Shown: positions 51,470 to 62,358 of the stretch, piece by piece
Layout of the letters: every line of letters begins with the position of its first letter
Position numbering within the stretch: position 1 is the stretch's first letter
NCBI GenBank assembly: GCA_963811365.1
Contig: CAWEQW010000008.1
Coordinates: forward strand, 372,001 to 436,000
Length of the DNA stretch: 64,000 bases
Direction of reading: 5' to 3'
From: CAWEQW01 sp963811365
GTDB lineage: Bacteria; Actinomycetota; Actinomycetes; Propionibacteriales; Nocardioidaceae
Notes under the pieces: generated by a model
Seen by the model: the letters and a program-made list of their open reading frames with translations, nothing else
Told to the model about the DNA's origin: nothing
Databases searched by the model: none
Made by a program: the position numbers and the translations under genes

Positions 51470-52254
51470 GCCCGGTCGTCGAGATCCGCAACGGTGGCGT
51501 CGAGCTCGGCGGCCGCCCCGTGCTGCGCGGGGTCGACCTCGCCGTGCAGCAGGGTGAGGTGGTCGCCGTGCTCGGCACCAACGGCTCCGGGAAGTCGACG
51601 CTGGTCCGGACGATGATGGGGCTGGTCCACGCCCGCCACGGCGAGGTCCTGCTGTTCGGCACGCCGCTGGCCCGGTTCTCGGACTGGCAGCGGGTCGGCT
51701 TCGTCCCGCAGCGGTCCACCGCGGCCGCCGGGGTTCCGGCCTCCGTTCGTGAGGTGGTCACCTCGGGCCGGCTGTCGCGCCGCCGACTGTTCCGGCCGCT
51801 GGGCCGCTCCGACCGCGAGGCGGTCGACGCCGCGATCGAGGCCGTGGGACTCACCGGCAAGGCGCACGACGGGGTCTCCACGCTCTCCGGCGGCCAGCAG
51901 CAGCGGGTGCTGATCGCCCGGGCACTCGCCGGCCGGCCCGACCTGCTGGTCCTCGACGAGCCGACCGCGGGCGTGGACGTGCAGAGCCAGGAGGCGTTCG
52001 CCCGCACGCTGCAGGCCCTCGTCGAGCGCGGCGCGACGATCGTCCTGGTGGCCCACGAGATCGGCCCGGTGGCCCCGCTGATCGGGCGCGCGGTGGTGAT
52101 GCGCGACGGCCGGGTGGCGTACGACGGACCGCCGGTGCCCGAGGTCACCGGCCCGCACACCGACCACGCCCACCACGCCGACCCGTCGCACCACGACCAC
52201 GCTCCGTCGGTCGCCTCGCCGCTGGACCAGCCGACGACGGAGGGAGCCCGATGA
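51466..52254 (+). CDS. znuC: Zinc ABC transporter ATP-binding protein
   Basis: The protein has 262 aa. Walker A GTNGSGKST, signature TLSGGQQQRV, Walker B LLVLDEPTAGVD, H-loop LVAHE. The last 35 residues are His/Asp-rich (HTDHAHHADPSHHDH), a likely zinc-binding tail. The start overlaps the znuA stop (ATGA) and the end overlaps znuB by 4 bp. Confidence 0.92.
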   Translation: MSPVVEIRNGGVELGGRPVLRGVDLAVQQGEVVAVLGTNGSGKSTLVRTMMGLVHARHGEVLLFGTPLARFSDWQRVGFVPQRSTAAAGVPASVREVVTSGRLSRRRLFRPLGRSDREAVDAAIEAVGLTGKAHDGVSTLSGGQQQRVLIARALAGRPDLLVLDEPTAGVDVQSQEAFARTLQALVERGATIVLVAHEIGPVAPLIGRAVVMRDGRVAYDGPPVPEVTGPHTDHAHHADPSHHDHAPSVASPLDQPTTEGAR

Positions 52255-53249
52255 GCCTGCTGCACTACGACTTCATGGTGCGCGCCCTCGTGGCGGCCGT
52301 GTTCACCGGGCTCGCGGCGCCCGCCGTCGGCACCTACCTGGTGCAGCGGCGACTCGCGCTGATGGGCGACGGGATCGGGCACATCGCGGTCACCGGGGTC
52401 GCGCTGGGGCTGCTCACGAGCACCTCCCCCACGCTCACCGCGGTGATCGTCGCGGTGCTCGGCGCCGTCCTCATCGAGACGATCCGCTCGCAGGGCCGCA
52501 CGAGCGGCGACGTGGCCCTCGCGCTGCTGTTCTACGGCGGCATCGCCGGCGGCGTGCTGATCACCGGGCTGGCCGGCCAGAGCGCCGCGACGCTCAACAT
52601 CTACCTCTTCGGGTCGATCACCACGGTCTCGGTCGCCGACGTCTGGGTCACCATCGCGCTGGCCGCGACCGTGCTGGTGCTGTCGGTCGGCCTCGCGCCG
52701 CAGCTGTTCGCGGTCGCCCAGGACCAGGAGTTCGCGACCGTGGCGGGGCTCAACGTCCGGGTCTACAACCTGATGGTGGCCGTGATGGCCGCGGTCACGG
52801 TGACCGTGGCGATGCGCACGGTCGGCCTCCTGCTGGTCAGCGCGCTGATGGTCGTCCCGGTCGCCACCGCCCAGCAGGTCACCCGCGGGTTCCGGGCGAC
52901 CCTCGCGGCCGCGATGGCTCTGGGCACGCTGGCGTCCCTGGCCGGGGTGACGTTCTCGGCGTACGTCAACGTGGCGCCGGGCGCGACGATCGTGCTGCTC
53001 GCGCTGGCCGGCTTCGCGGTCGCCTGGCCGATCGGCCTGCTGCTGCGGCGTCGCCGGCGGCTCGCGGCTCCGTTCGCCGACGCGGAGGTCGTGCCGTTCG
53101 GGTCTGCGCACACCGAGGTCCCCGAGCACCACCAGCACGAGCACGGCGACGCGTGCGGACATCCCGGCGTGCCCCACGGCGACCACGTCGACTACGTCCA
53201 CGACGGACACCGGCACGCCGTCCACGGGAGCCACTATGACGAGCACTGA
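52251..53249 (+). CDS. znuB: Zinc ABC transporter permease
   Basis: The protein has 332 aa with eight or nine hydrophobic helices (about 10-265). The ABC-3 family blocks RRLALMGDGIGHIAVTGVA and VGLLLVSALMVVPVATAQQ are present. The C-terminal 50 residues are extremely His/Asp/Glu-rich (HHQHEHGD, HGDHVDYVHDGHRHAVHG). A second His tail beside that of ZnuC suggests cytoplasmic zinc buffering at the pore exit. It overlaps zur by 14 bp. Confidence 0.92.
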   Translation: MSLLHYDFMVRALVAAVFTGLAAPAVGTYLVQRRLALMGDGIGHIAVTGVALGLLTSTSPTLTAVIVAVLGAVLIETIRSQGRTSGDVALALLFYGGIAGGVLITGLAGQSAATLNIYLFGSITTVSVADVWVTIALAATVLVLSVGLAPQLFAVAQDQEFATVAGLNVRVYNLMVAVMAAVTVTVAMRTVGLLLVSALMVVPVATAQQVTRGFRATLAAAMALGTLASLAGVTFSAYVNVAPGATIVLLALAGFAVAWPIGLLLRRRRRLAAPFADAEVVPFGSAHTEVPEHHQHEHGDACGHPGVPHGDHVDYVHDGHRHAVHGSHYDEH

Positions 53250-53652
53250 CCAGACCGGGCCGGCCCTCCCGGGCGGCGCACGACCGACCCGGCAGCGCCG
53301 CGCCGTCGCAGCGTGCCTGCTGCGCTTCGACGACTTCCGCAGCGCCCAGGAGATCCACGACCTGCTCAGGCAGGGCGGCGAGAACGTCGGCCTCTCGACG
53401 GTCTACCGGACACTGCAGGGCCTGGCCGAGAACGGCGACGTGGACGTGCTGCGCACCGAGGACGGCGAGGCGGTCTACCGGCGCTGCTCGGCGGCGCACC
53501 ACCACCACCTGGTCTGCCGCTCCTGCGGCCGCACCGTGGAGATCGAGGGTCCCACCGTCGAGCGCTGGGCCGACGCGGTCGCCGGCGAGCACGGCTTCAC
53601 CCATGTCAGCCACACCCTGGAGATCTTCGGCACCTGCCCCGGCTGCAGCTGA
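53236..53652 (+). CDS. zur: Zinc uptake regulator Zur (Fur family)
   Basis: The protein has 138 aa. The winged helix has RPTRQRRAVAACLLRFDDFRSAQEIHDLLR and LSTVYRTLQGLAENGDVDVL. The dimer/metal part has AHHHHLVCRSCGRTVEI, with a C-terminal CPGC. The two CXXC pairs form the structural zinc site and the HHHH stretch contributes regulatory ligands. It is the last gene of the operon controlled by tandem Zur boxes, so it likely autoregulates. Overlap with znuB is 14 bp. Confidence 0.93.
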   Translation: MTSTDQTGPALPGGARPTRQRRAVAACLLRFDDFRSAQEIHDLLRQGGENVGLSTVYRTLQGLAENGDVDVLRTEDGEAVYRRCSAAHHHHLVCRSCGRTVEIEGPTVERWADAVAGEHGFTHVSHTLEIFGTCPGCS

Positions 53653-53677
53653 CCGCGAGGCCGCTCACCCCTGGCGC

Positions 53678-54256
53678 TCAGAGCCCGGCGACACCGACCG
53701 CGGCCAGCCACACCAGCATGCCGACGTAGAACAGCCGCTCGGCCGCCCCGAACCACCGGCGCAGTCCCGGCACGAGGGCCGCGGCCAGCATCAGCAGGAC
53801 GAGCACGAGCACGACCGCGCCCCAGGTGGCCAGGAACGGCCGGGCACCGGTCCAGGCATGCTGCGCGAGCAGAGCGTCCGGCAGGTCGCGCGCCGCCCAG
53901 GTGAGTCCGCCGAAGGCAACGCCGGCGAGCAGGAGGTGCACCCGCCCGGTGCCGGTCACCGGCTCGCCCGGCGGGTCCATCGGGAACCAGGAGATCAGGG
54001 CCCGGGCGCCGGTGAAGGCGGCGAGTGTCGTCAGGACGACCCCGGCGCTCACGGCGGAGGCCACCTCCAGCAGCGCACCGACACCGGCCCCGGCCATCGC
54101 GAGGGTCAGCACCCGGTAGCCGACGCGGGCAGGCGAGATGCCGTACTCGCTGACGGCGTTGCGCACCGGGGACAGCCCGGTCGACGCGAGGTGCAGCCAC
54201 ACCAGCGCCCCCACCGCGACGAGCACGCCCGCGAGCGTCAGCAGCCCCGCGGCCAT
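53678..54256 (-). CDS. DUF998-like membrane protein
   Basis: The protein has 192 aa and six predicted helices. The segment STGLSPVRNAVSEYGISPARVGYR with its invariant-looking VSEYG is typical of DUF998. ATG 54256 has GAGGTGAC upstream; GTG 54262 is also possible. It begins just after the uppS stop and is likely co-transcribed with uppS. Function is unknown. Confidence 0.75.
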   Translation of the reverse strand: MAAGLLTLAGVLVAVGALVWLHLASTGLSPVRNAVSEYGISPARVGYRVLTLAMAGAGVGALLEVASAVSAGVVLTTLAAFTGARALISWFPMDPPGEPVTGTGRVHLLLAGVAFGGLTWAARDLPDALLAQHAWTGARPFLATWGAVVLVLVLLMLAAALVPGLRRWFGAAERLFYVGMLVWLAAVGVAGL

Positions 54257-54263
54257 CGTCACC

Positions 54264-55067
54264 TCACACCTGGTTGGGTTGCGCGCCTCCGTAGCGCCGG
54301 TCCCGCCGGGCGTAGATCTCGATCGCCTGCCACAGGGCGCGACGGTCCACGTCCGGCCACAGGATGTCAGTGAACACCATCTCCGAGTACGCCGCCTGCC
54401 AGAGCATGAAGTTGCTGAGCCGCTGCTCCCCCGACGTACGCCAGACCAGGTCGGCGTCGGGCAGCTCGGGGACGTACAGGTGTCGCGCGAACTCCCGCTG
54501 GTCGACCCGGTCGGGCCGCAGCCGCCCGGCGGCCACCTGCTCGGCGATCGAGCGGGCGGCGTCGGCGAGCTCGGCGCGGCCGCCGTAGTTGACGCACATC
54601 GTCAAGGTGAGCACGTCGTTGTCGCGGGTCAGCTCCTCGGCAACCTTGAGCTCCTTGACCACCGAGCGCCACAGCCGCGGAGCCCGCCCGGCCCAGCGCA
54701 CTCGGACGCCGAGCTCGTGCATCTCGTCGCGGCGGCGCCGGATCACGTCCCGGTTGAAGCCCATCAGGAACCGCACCTCCTCGGGAGAGCGGGTCCAGTT
54801 CTCCGTCGAGAAGGCGTACGCCGACACCGCCTTGACGCCGATCTCGATGGCGCCCTCGACGACGTCGAACAGAGCGTGCTCGCCGGCCTCGTGGCCGACC
54901 GTGCGTGGCAGCCCGCGCTGCTTGGCCCAGCGGCCGTTGCCGTCCATCACGATCGCGACGTGCTCCGGCACCAGCTCCGCAGGCACGGCGGGGGGCCGCG
55001 CACCGGAGGGGTGCGGGTCCGGCGCCCGCACCGCTGTCCGCACCGGGATCCTGCTGCCTCGCGCCAC
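54264..55067 (-). CDS. uppS: Undecaprenyl diphosphate synthase-like Z-prenyltransferase
   Basis: The protein has 267 aa. VAIVMDGNGRWAKQRGLPRTVGHEAG is the cis-prenyltransferase signature with the catalytic Asp. YAFSTENWTRSPEEV, MCVNYGGRAELADAAR and DLVWRTSGEQRLSNFMLWQ complete it. It makes the polyprenyl diphosphate carrier for cell-wall synthesis; chain length (C50 or C55) cannot be told. GTG 55067 is chosen for its spacing from GAGAGG. Located next to zur and recO as in mycobacteria. Confidence 0.93.
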   Translation of the reverse strand: MARGSRIPVRTAVRAPDPHPSGARPPAVPAELVPEHVAIVMDGNGRWAKQRGLPRTVGHEAGEHALFDVVEGAIEIGVKAVSAYAFSTENWTRSPEEVRFLMGFNRDVIRRRRDEMHELGVRVRWAGRAPRLWRSVVKELKVAEELTRDNDVLTLTMCVNYGGRAELADAARSIAEQVAAGRLRPDRVDQREFARHLYVPELPDADLVWRTSGEQRLSNFMLWQAAYSEMVFTDILWPDVDRRALWQAIEIYARRDRRYGGAQPNQV

Positions 55068-55117
55068 CGACACGTCCTCTCTCTCGCGTCCCAACCTATC
55101 GAGGGCCGTCGAGCGCC

Positions 55118-55123
55118 TAGACT
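55118..55123 (+). promoter_or_regulatory. -10 box of the marR-family gene
   Basis: TAGACT lies 50 bp upstream of GTG 55173, so this transcript has a leader with an AAGGAG SD (55161-55166), unlike the leaderless neighbours. Confidence 0.45.
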
Positions 55124-55172
55124 TCCGGTACGAGAGGGAACGCGGCGCTGGCCCGGCCCGAAGGAGCAAGCG

Positions 55173-55616
55173 GTGACCCAGGCGAACACCTTGATCGAGC
55201 GGCAGATCACCGTGCTGATGCGACGGGTGCAGCGGATCCACATCATCACGTCGTCCGGGGAGACCGACCTCGAGCGCTCGGCGTACGGCATCATGACGCG
55301 GCTCGCGGACGACGGTCCGCAGCGGCTCGGCGCTCTCGCGACGGCCTTCGGCCTCGACCCCTCCACGATCACCCGCCAGGTCCAGGCGCTGGAGAAGCTC
55401 GGGCTCGCGGTCCGGGAGACCGACCCCGCGGACCGTCGGGCCTCGATCCTCGACCTGACCGACGAGGGCCGCGAGGTGCTCCAGCACACCCGGGCGCACC
55501 GGCGGGCGAGGCTGCGGGAGGCGACCCGCGACTGGTCCGACGAGGACCGGCTGACCTTCGGTCGACTGCTCGAGCGGTTCAACCTCTCCGTCGAGAAGCT
55601 CACCGGCGACTCCTGA
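55173..55616 (+). CDS. MarR-family transcriptional regulator
   Basis: The protein has 147 aa. A winged helix-turn-helix (about 55-115) reads LGALATAFGLDPSTITRQVQALEKLGLAVRETDPADRRASILDLTDEGREVL, including the family's wing DPADRR. GTG 55173 has AAGGAG at good spacing. It diverges from uppS. MarR repressors usually bind a nearby operator and respond to phenolic or lipophilic ligands; its targets are unknown. The TTGAA-CC-TTCAA site at yceI is of the right form but 33 kb away. Confidence 0.9.
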   Translation: MTQANTLIERQITVLMRRVQRIHIITSSGETDLERSAYGIMTRLADDGPQRLGALATAFGLDPSTITRQVQALEKLGLAVRETDPADRRASILDLTDEGREVLQHTRAHRRARLREATRDWSDEDRLTFGRLLERFNLSVEKLTGDS

Positions 55617-55699
55617 CCACCGCCTCACCGGCGACCGCAGTCGCCGCAGGCCCTTGACGCCCCGTTCACCTCTCGTCCACGCCTGTGTTGGTGGGGCTC

Positions 55700-56218
55700 T
55701 GCAGACTTCCAGCCGACCGAGGCCCCGCCCGGGGCCGGCTGCAGAAGTCGCCGGAGTGGCGGTCCACCGCTGTGGTGCTGGCCTACGACGACAGCGACGG
55801 CTGGTACGACCACCAGCCCTCGCCCATCGTGAACGCCTCGACCACGTCCGAGGACGCCCTCAACGGACCCGGCGCGTGCACGCACACCCCGGCGGGCGGC
55901 ACCACGCAGAGCCTGGCCGGCATCTCGGCCCGCTGCGGCTACGGCCCGCGGCTGCCGCTGATCGTGATGTCGCCGTACGCCAAGAGCAACGCCGTCGACC
56001 ACCACGTCACCGACCAGTCCTCGATCCTGCGGTTCGTCGAGGACAACTGGCTGCGCGGGACCCGGATCGCCGGCTCCTACGACCACCTCGCCGGCTCCCT
56101 CGACCCGATGTTCCACTGGAACGAGGCGGTCGACCAGCCGGTCATCCTCGACCCGCAGACGGGCGCGGTCACCGGTCGCCACCACGGGCACCACCACGGG
56201 GGCGGGCACCGGCACTGA
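55700..56218 (+). pseudogene. C-terminal remnant of a phosphoesterase/phospholipase C-type gene
   Basis: About 170 residues remain: QKSPEWRSTAVVLAYDDSDGWYDHQ, a GPGACTHTPAGG loop, SPYAKSNAVDHHVTDQSSILRFVEDNW and a His/Gly-rich tail. This is the end of a roughly 450-550-aa secreted phosphoesterase of the phospholipase C/acid-phosphatase group. The N-terminal two-thirds and the signal peptide are missing, and the 5' boundary near 55700 is not a plausible start. A deletion presumably fused it to the intergenic region after the MarR gene. Confidence 0.75.
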
Positions 56219-56280
56219 CGCGCCCGCAGCCGATCGACAGCGCGGCCCCCGCGTCCCGGACGCCGGGGTCGCGCCGCCCG

Positions 56281-57009
56281 TCAGCGCTGCACGTGGGACA
56301 GCGACTTGAGGCCGCGCTCGAGGTGCCAGGCGAGGTACGCCGCGACCAGTGAGGTGGCTTCCCGGCGGGACCGGGCGTCGGCACCCTCGACGGCCGGCCA
56401 GTCACCGGCCAGCAGCGCGCCGAGCACCACGACGGTCTCCGGCGCCGGGCTCGCCGACCCCGGCACCCGGCACGTCGCGCAGAGCATCCCGCCCGCAGCC
56501 GGGCTGAACGCGCGGTGCGGCCCCTCGGCGGCGCAGCGGGCACACAGGTCGAACGACGGGGCGTAGCCGGCTACCGCCAGCGACCGCAGCAGGAACGAGT
56601 CCAGGACCTGGCTGGGCACCCGCCCGCCGTCGCACATCGCCCGCAGCGCGCCCACGAGGAGCAGGAACTGCTGCAGCGCGGGCTCCTTGTCCTCCACGAC
56701 CAGCCGCTCGGACGTCTCCAGCATGACCGTCCCCGCGGTGTACCGCTCGTAGTCGGAGCCGATCCGGGACCCGTACGGCATCAGGGTCTCGGCCTGGGTG
56801 ACGACGTCGAGCGAGCGACCCTCGGCGAGCTGCAGGTCGACGTGCGTGAACGGCTCGAGCCGCGAGCCGAACCGCGACGTCGTCCGCCGCACGCCCTTGG
56901 CGACCGCTCGGACCCGCCCGTTGCCGCGGGTCAGCAGCGTGACGATCCGGTCGGCCTCGCCCAGCTTCTGGGTGCGCAGCACCACGGCTTCGTCACGGTA
57001 GAGACCCAC
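56281..57009 (-). CDS. recO: DNA repair protein RecO
   Basis: The protein has 242 aa. The N-terminal OB fold begins YRDEAVVLRTQKLGEADRIVTLLTRGNGRVRAVAKGVRR, then a helical domain with the zinc-type Cys pairs CARC and CATC. RecO loads RecA onto SSB-coated DNA with RecR. GTG 57009 fits the family start, and GACAAT lies 6 nt upstream, inside the end of the hydrolase gene. An upstream GTG at 57027 would add six residues. Confidence 0.93.
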   Translation of the reverse strand: MGLYRDEAVVLRTQKLGEADRIVTLLTRGNGRVRAVAKGVRRTTSRFGSRLEPFTHVDLQLAEGRSLDVVTQAETLMPYGSRIGSDYERYTAGTVMLETSERLVVEDKEPALQQFLLLVGALRAMCDGGRVPSQVLDSFLLRSLAVAGYAPSFDLCARCAAEGPHRAFSPAAGGMLCATCRVPGSASPAPETVVVLGALLAGDWPAVEGADARSRREATSLVAAYLAWHLERGLKSLSHVQR

Positions 57010-57850
57010 GGACCCATTGTCCCTCACCGTCCCAGCACTCGCCGACGAAGCCGACCGCCTCGCCGTCGAGCCGCTCCGGCCAGAACCGCCACTCCAGCAG
57101 CGTGTGCGCCACCACGAACCGGGCGTTGGGCATCTCGTCGGCGAGCATCTCGGCGTCGGCCGCCGGGTGCACGGGGTCGTTGCGGTGGCCGACCACGAGC
57201 GCGGGCGCGGTGATCTGCCGGCGCCGCTTGCTGGACGGCGCGATCCGGCCGAAGAAGATGCCGTGGATCGTCGCGGCCATCGGGGCCGGCTGCTGGTTGC
57301 AGGTGTCCAGGACCACTCCGACCCAGAACGGCACCAGGCCGCGTGGCACCAGCTTGGTGACCCGCCGGGTGACCCGGACCGCGAGCGGCAGGAAGCGGGC
57401 CACGAACATCAGCGGCCCGAAGGCGATCAGCCCGGCCTCGAGCGCGTTGTCGAGGACCGGCATCTCCAGGAGCAGCCCCCGGACCCGCTGCGGCGCCACG
57501 TCGGCGACCTCGAGCGCGACGTTCGACCCCAGCGACGTACCGCCGATCACCGCCTGCTCGGCGCCGAGGTGGTCGAGCAGTGCGACGACCTGCTCGCCGA
57601 AGGCGGAGACCGAGTACTCCTTCGGGTCGACCGGACGGTCGGACCTGCCGTGGCCCAGCAGGTCGACGGTCACGACGTGGAAGCCCTCGGCCGCGATCGC
57701 CCGGGCCAGCGGCTGGTGCATCCGGCGCGGCATCAGCTGGCCGTGGACGAGCACCACCCACCGGTCGCCGACGCCGTACTCGGTGTACTCGAGCCGGTCC
57801 CCGTCGACGAAGAACTGCCCGATCCGCTCGGACACCAGCGCCAGCACCAC
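56993..57850 (-). CDS. Alpha/beta hydrolase
   Basis: The protein has 285 aa. The oxyanion block is WVVLVHGQ, then VVTVDLLGHGRSDRP. The nucleophile elbow is GGTSLGSNVAL (Ser in GTSLG), and an acid block is VVGHRNDPVHPAAD. A His in FVVAHTLLEW may complete the triad. The substrate is unknown. GTG 57850 is preceded at 6 nt by TAACCT, a leaderless-type start. It overlaps the recO start region by 17 bp. Confidence 0.85.
   Translation of the reverse strand: MVLALVSERIGQFFVDGDRLEYTEYGVGDRWVVLVHGQLMPRRMHQPLARAIAAEGFHVVTVDLLGHGRSDRPVDPKEYSVSAFGEQVVALLDHLGAEQAVIGGTSLGSNVALEVADVAPQRVRGLLLEMPVLDNALEAGLIAFGPLMFVARFLPLAVRVTRRVTKLVPRGLVPFWVGVVLDTCNQQPAPMAATIHGIFFGRIAPSSKRRRQITAPALVVGHRNDPVHPAADAEMLADEMPNARFVVAHTLLEWRFWPERLDGEAVGFVGECWDGEGQWVRGSLP
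57016..57021 (-). promoter_or_regulatory. Leaderless-type -10 box of recO
   Basis: On the minus strand GACAAT ends 6 nt before GTG 57009, within the last codons of the alpha/beta hydrolase gene. Confidence 0.5.
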
Positions 57851-57856
57851 GGCTTC

Positions 57857-57862
57857 AGGTTA
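57857..57862 (-). promoter_or_regulatory. Leaderless-type -10 box of the alpha/beta hydrolase
   Basis: On the minus strand TAACCT ends 6 nt before GTG 57850. It lies 33 bp from the divergent TAGCGT box of the gluconokinase gene. Confidence 0.5.
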
Positions 57863-57894
57863 CCCACGGGAGAGTCGATCCGGTGACGCATGGG

Positions 57895-57900
57895 TAGCGT
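57895..57900 (+). promoter_or_regulatory. Leaderless-type -10 box of the gluconokinase gene
   Basis: TAGCGT ends 7 nt before ATG 57908, and no SD is present. Confidence 0.55.
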
Positions 57901-57907
57901 GCCTGCC

Positions 57908-58431
57908 ATGGCGATCAGCGTGGTGGTGATGGGCGTCTCGGCGACCGGCAAGACCCACGTCGGGCAACGGCTGGCGCCCGAGCTCGGCTGCGCCTTCGTG
58001 GAGGGCGACAGCTACCACCCCGAGGCGAACATCGTGAAGATGGAGGCCGGTACGCCGCTCACCGACGAGGACCGCGCTCCCTGGCTCCAGGCGTTGGCCG
58101 ACGAGCTCGAGAGGCGCGAAACCGCAGGTGAGAGCAGCGTGGTCACCTGCTCGGCGCTGCGCCGGGCCTACCGGGACGTGCTGCGCACCGGCTCCCCCGA
58201 GCTGTTCTTCGTCCACCTCCACGCGCCGTTCGAGGTCCTGCTCGGCCGGATGAGCCAGCGCACCAAGCACTTCATGCCCACCTCGCTGCTGCAGTCGCAG
58301 TTCGACACCCTCGAGCCGCTCGAGCCGGACGAGGCCGGCGCGGTGGTCGACGTCACACCCCCGCTGGAGGAGGTGGTCCGGACCGCGGCGGCCGCCGTAC
58401 GCTCCCGGTTCGGGCTCCGGGCGCCGCAGGT

Positions 58432-58435
<4 letters not shown>
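57908..58435 (+). CDS. gntK: Gluconokinase
   Basis: The protein has 175 aa. Walker A GVSATGKTHVGQRLA, then FVEGDSYHPEANIVKMEAGTPLTDEDRAPWL (gluconate-binding part), VVTCSALRRAYRDVLR and HFMPTSLLQSQFDTLE. It converts gluconate to 6-phosphogluconate with ATP. ATG 57908 fits the family start; TAGCGT is 7 nt upstream. Its stop overlaps the stop of the convergent sensor kinase by 3 bp. Confidence 0.92.
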
Positions 58436-60156
<1,721 letters not shown>

Positions 60157-60189
60157 CGCCGCTCCCTCTGCTGCGCCCCGGTCCGGCCG

Positions 60190-60233
60190 GCACGTCGGAC
60201 CTGTGCACGTCGGACCTGTGCACGTCGGACCAG
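60190..60233. repeat. Triple 15-bp direct repeat upstream of the sensor kinase
   Basis: GCACGTCGGACCTGT is repeated at 60190, 60205 and 60220 (the third ends differently after GGACC). The period is exactly 15 bp. It could be a set of regulator-binding sites in the kinase promoter. Confidence 0.75.
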
Positions 60234-60307
60234 GATTACAGACGCTCGGGCCCTCGTGGGCCGAAACCCGGTGGAGCGGGTGGTCACCGGCATGGGATCG
60301 TGCGCCG

Positions 60308-61079
60308 GTGACCTCCACGTCTGCCCCGGCCCTGCTCGGCACGCTCGAGACCTACTACGACACGGTCCCGCGTGCCGGGGCCACCGCAGAGGAGGTCGGC
60401 CCCTTCACGCTGTTCGTGAAGACCGACAGGGACGGCTTCGACTACTACGCGCGGCCGCGGCTCGGGCTCGACCGGGAGCCCACCGCCGACGACGTACGAC
60501 GGGCGCGGAAGGTGCTGCACGCCCGCGGGGTGCCGGAGGCCTTCGAGTGGGTGCACGAGACCACGCCGTCGCTGACGGCCGCGGCCCGCGAGGCCGGCCT
60601 TGCTGTGCACGAGTGCCCGCTGCTCGTGCTCGGGGCCGGCGCCCTCCCCGCCCAGCCACCGACCGACGCACGGGTGGTGGTGCTGGCGCCCGAGGCCCCC
60701 GAGGTGGAGGAGGTGCTCGGGGCGGTGCACGCCGGGTTCGGCGGCACCGACGCGGCGACGCCACGACCGGGAGCCCGCGCCCGCCGGTTGATGGCTGCGG
60801 GCCTGATGGCGCACGTCGGGGCGTTCGACGCCGAGGGCCGGGCCGTCGGCGGCGGCTCGCACGCGCCACGGGACGGCACCTCGGAGCTGGCCGGCATCGC
60901 CGTGCTTCCCCGAGCGCGACGGCGCGGCGTGGGCGCGGCGGTCACCGCCGCCCTGACGGCCGACGCGGTCGGCCGAGGAGTCTCCACGGTCTTCCTGTCC
61001 GCGCAGGACGACACGGTGGCCCGGGTCTACGAGCGCATCGGCTTCCGCCGGGTCGGGACGGCCTGCGTCGCCGAGCCGG

Positions 61080-61087
<8 letters not shown>
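60308..61087 (+). CDS. GNAT-family N-acetyltransferase
   Basis: The protein has 259 aa. The N-terminal part (about 1-110) is a helical/strand domain with GPFTLFVKTDRDGFDYYARP. The C-terminal GNAT domain has AVGGGSHAPRD, ELAGIAVLPRARRRGVGAAVTAAL (acetyl-CoA loop with R-R-x-G-x-G) and FLSAQDDTVARVYERIGFRRVGTA. The substrate is unknown. GTG 60308 gives the natural start. Its end overlaps the convergent acyl-CoA dehydrogenase gene by 8 bp. Confidence 0.85.
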
Positions 61088-62250
<1,163 letters not shown>

Positions 62251-62257
62251 GACCCGA

Positions 62258-62263
62258 ACCTTA
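62258..62263 (-). promoter_or_regulatory. Leaderless-type -10 box of the acyl-CoA dehydrogenase gene
   Basis: On the minus strand TAAGGT ends 7 nt before ATG 62250, with no SD. Confidence 0.5.
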
Positions 62264-62346
62264 GCCACGACGCGGGTCTCCCGGGAGCGGACCGCCCCGC
62301 TGTGCCGGATGGGGCGAAACCGCGAACCGGCAGACCGCCCATGCCC

Positions 62347-62352
62347 GACAAT
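62347..62352 (+). promoter_or_regulatory. Leaderless-type -10 box of the MASE1/PAS gene
   Basis: GACAAT ends 6 nt before ATG 62359, with no SD. The hexamer and spacing equal those at recO. Confidence 0.5.
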
Positions 62353-62358
62353 GACGCC

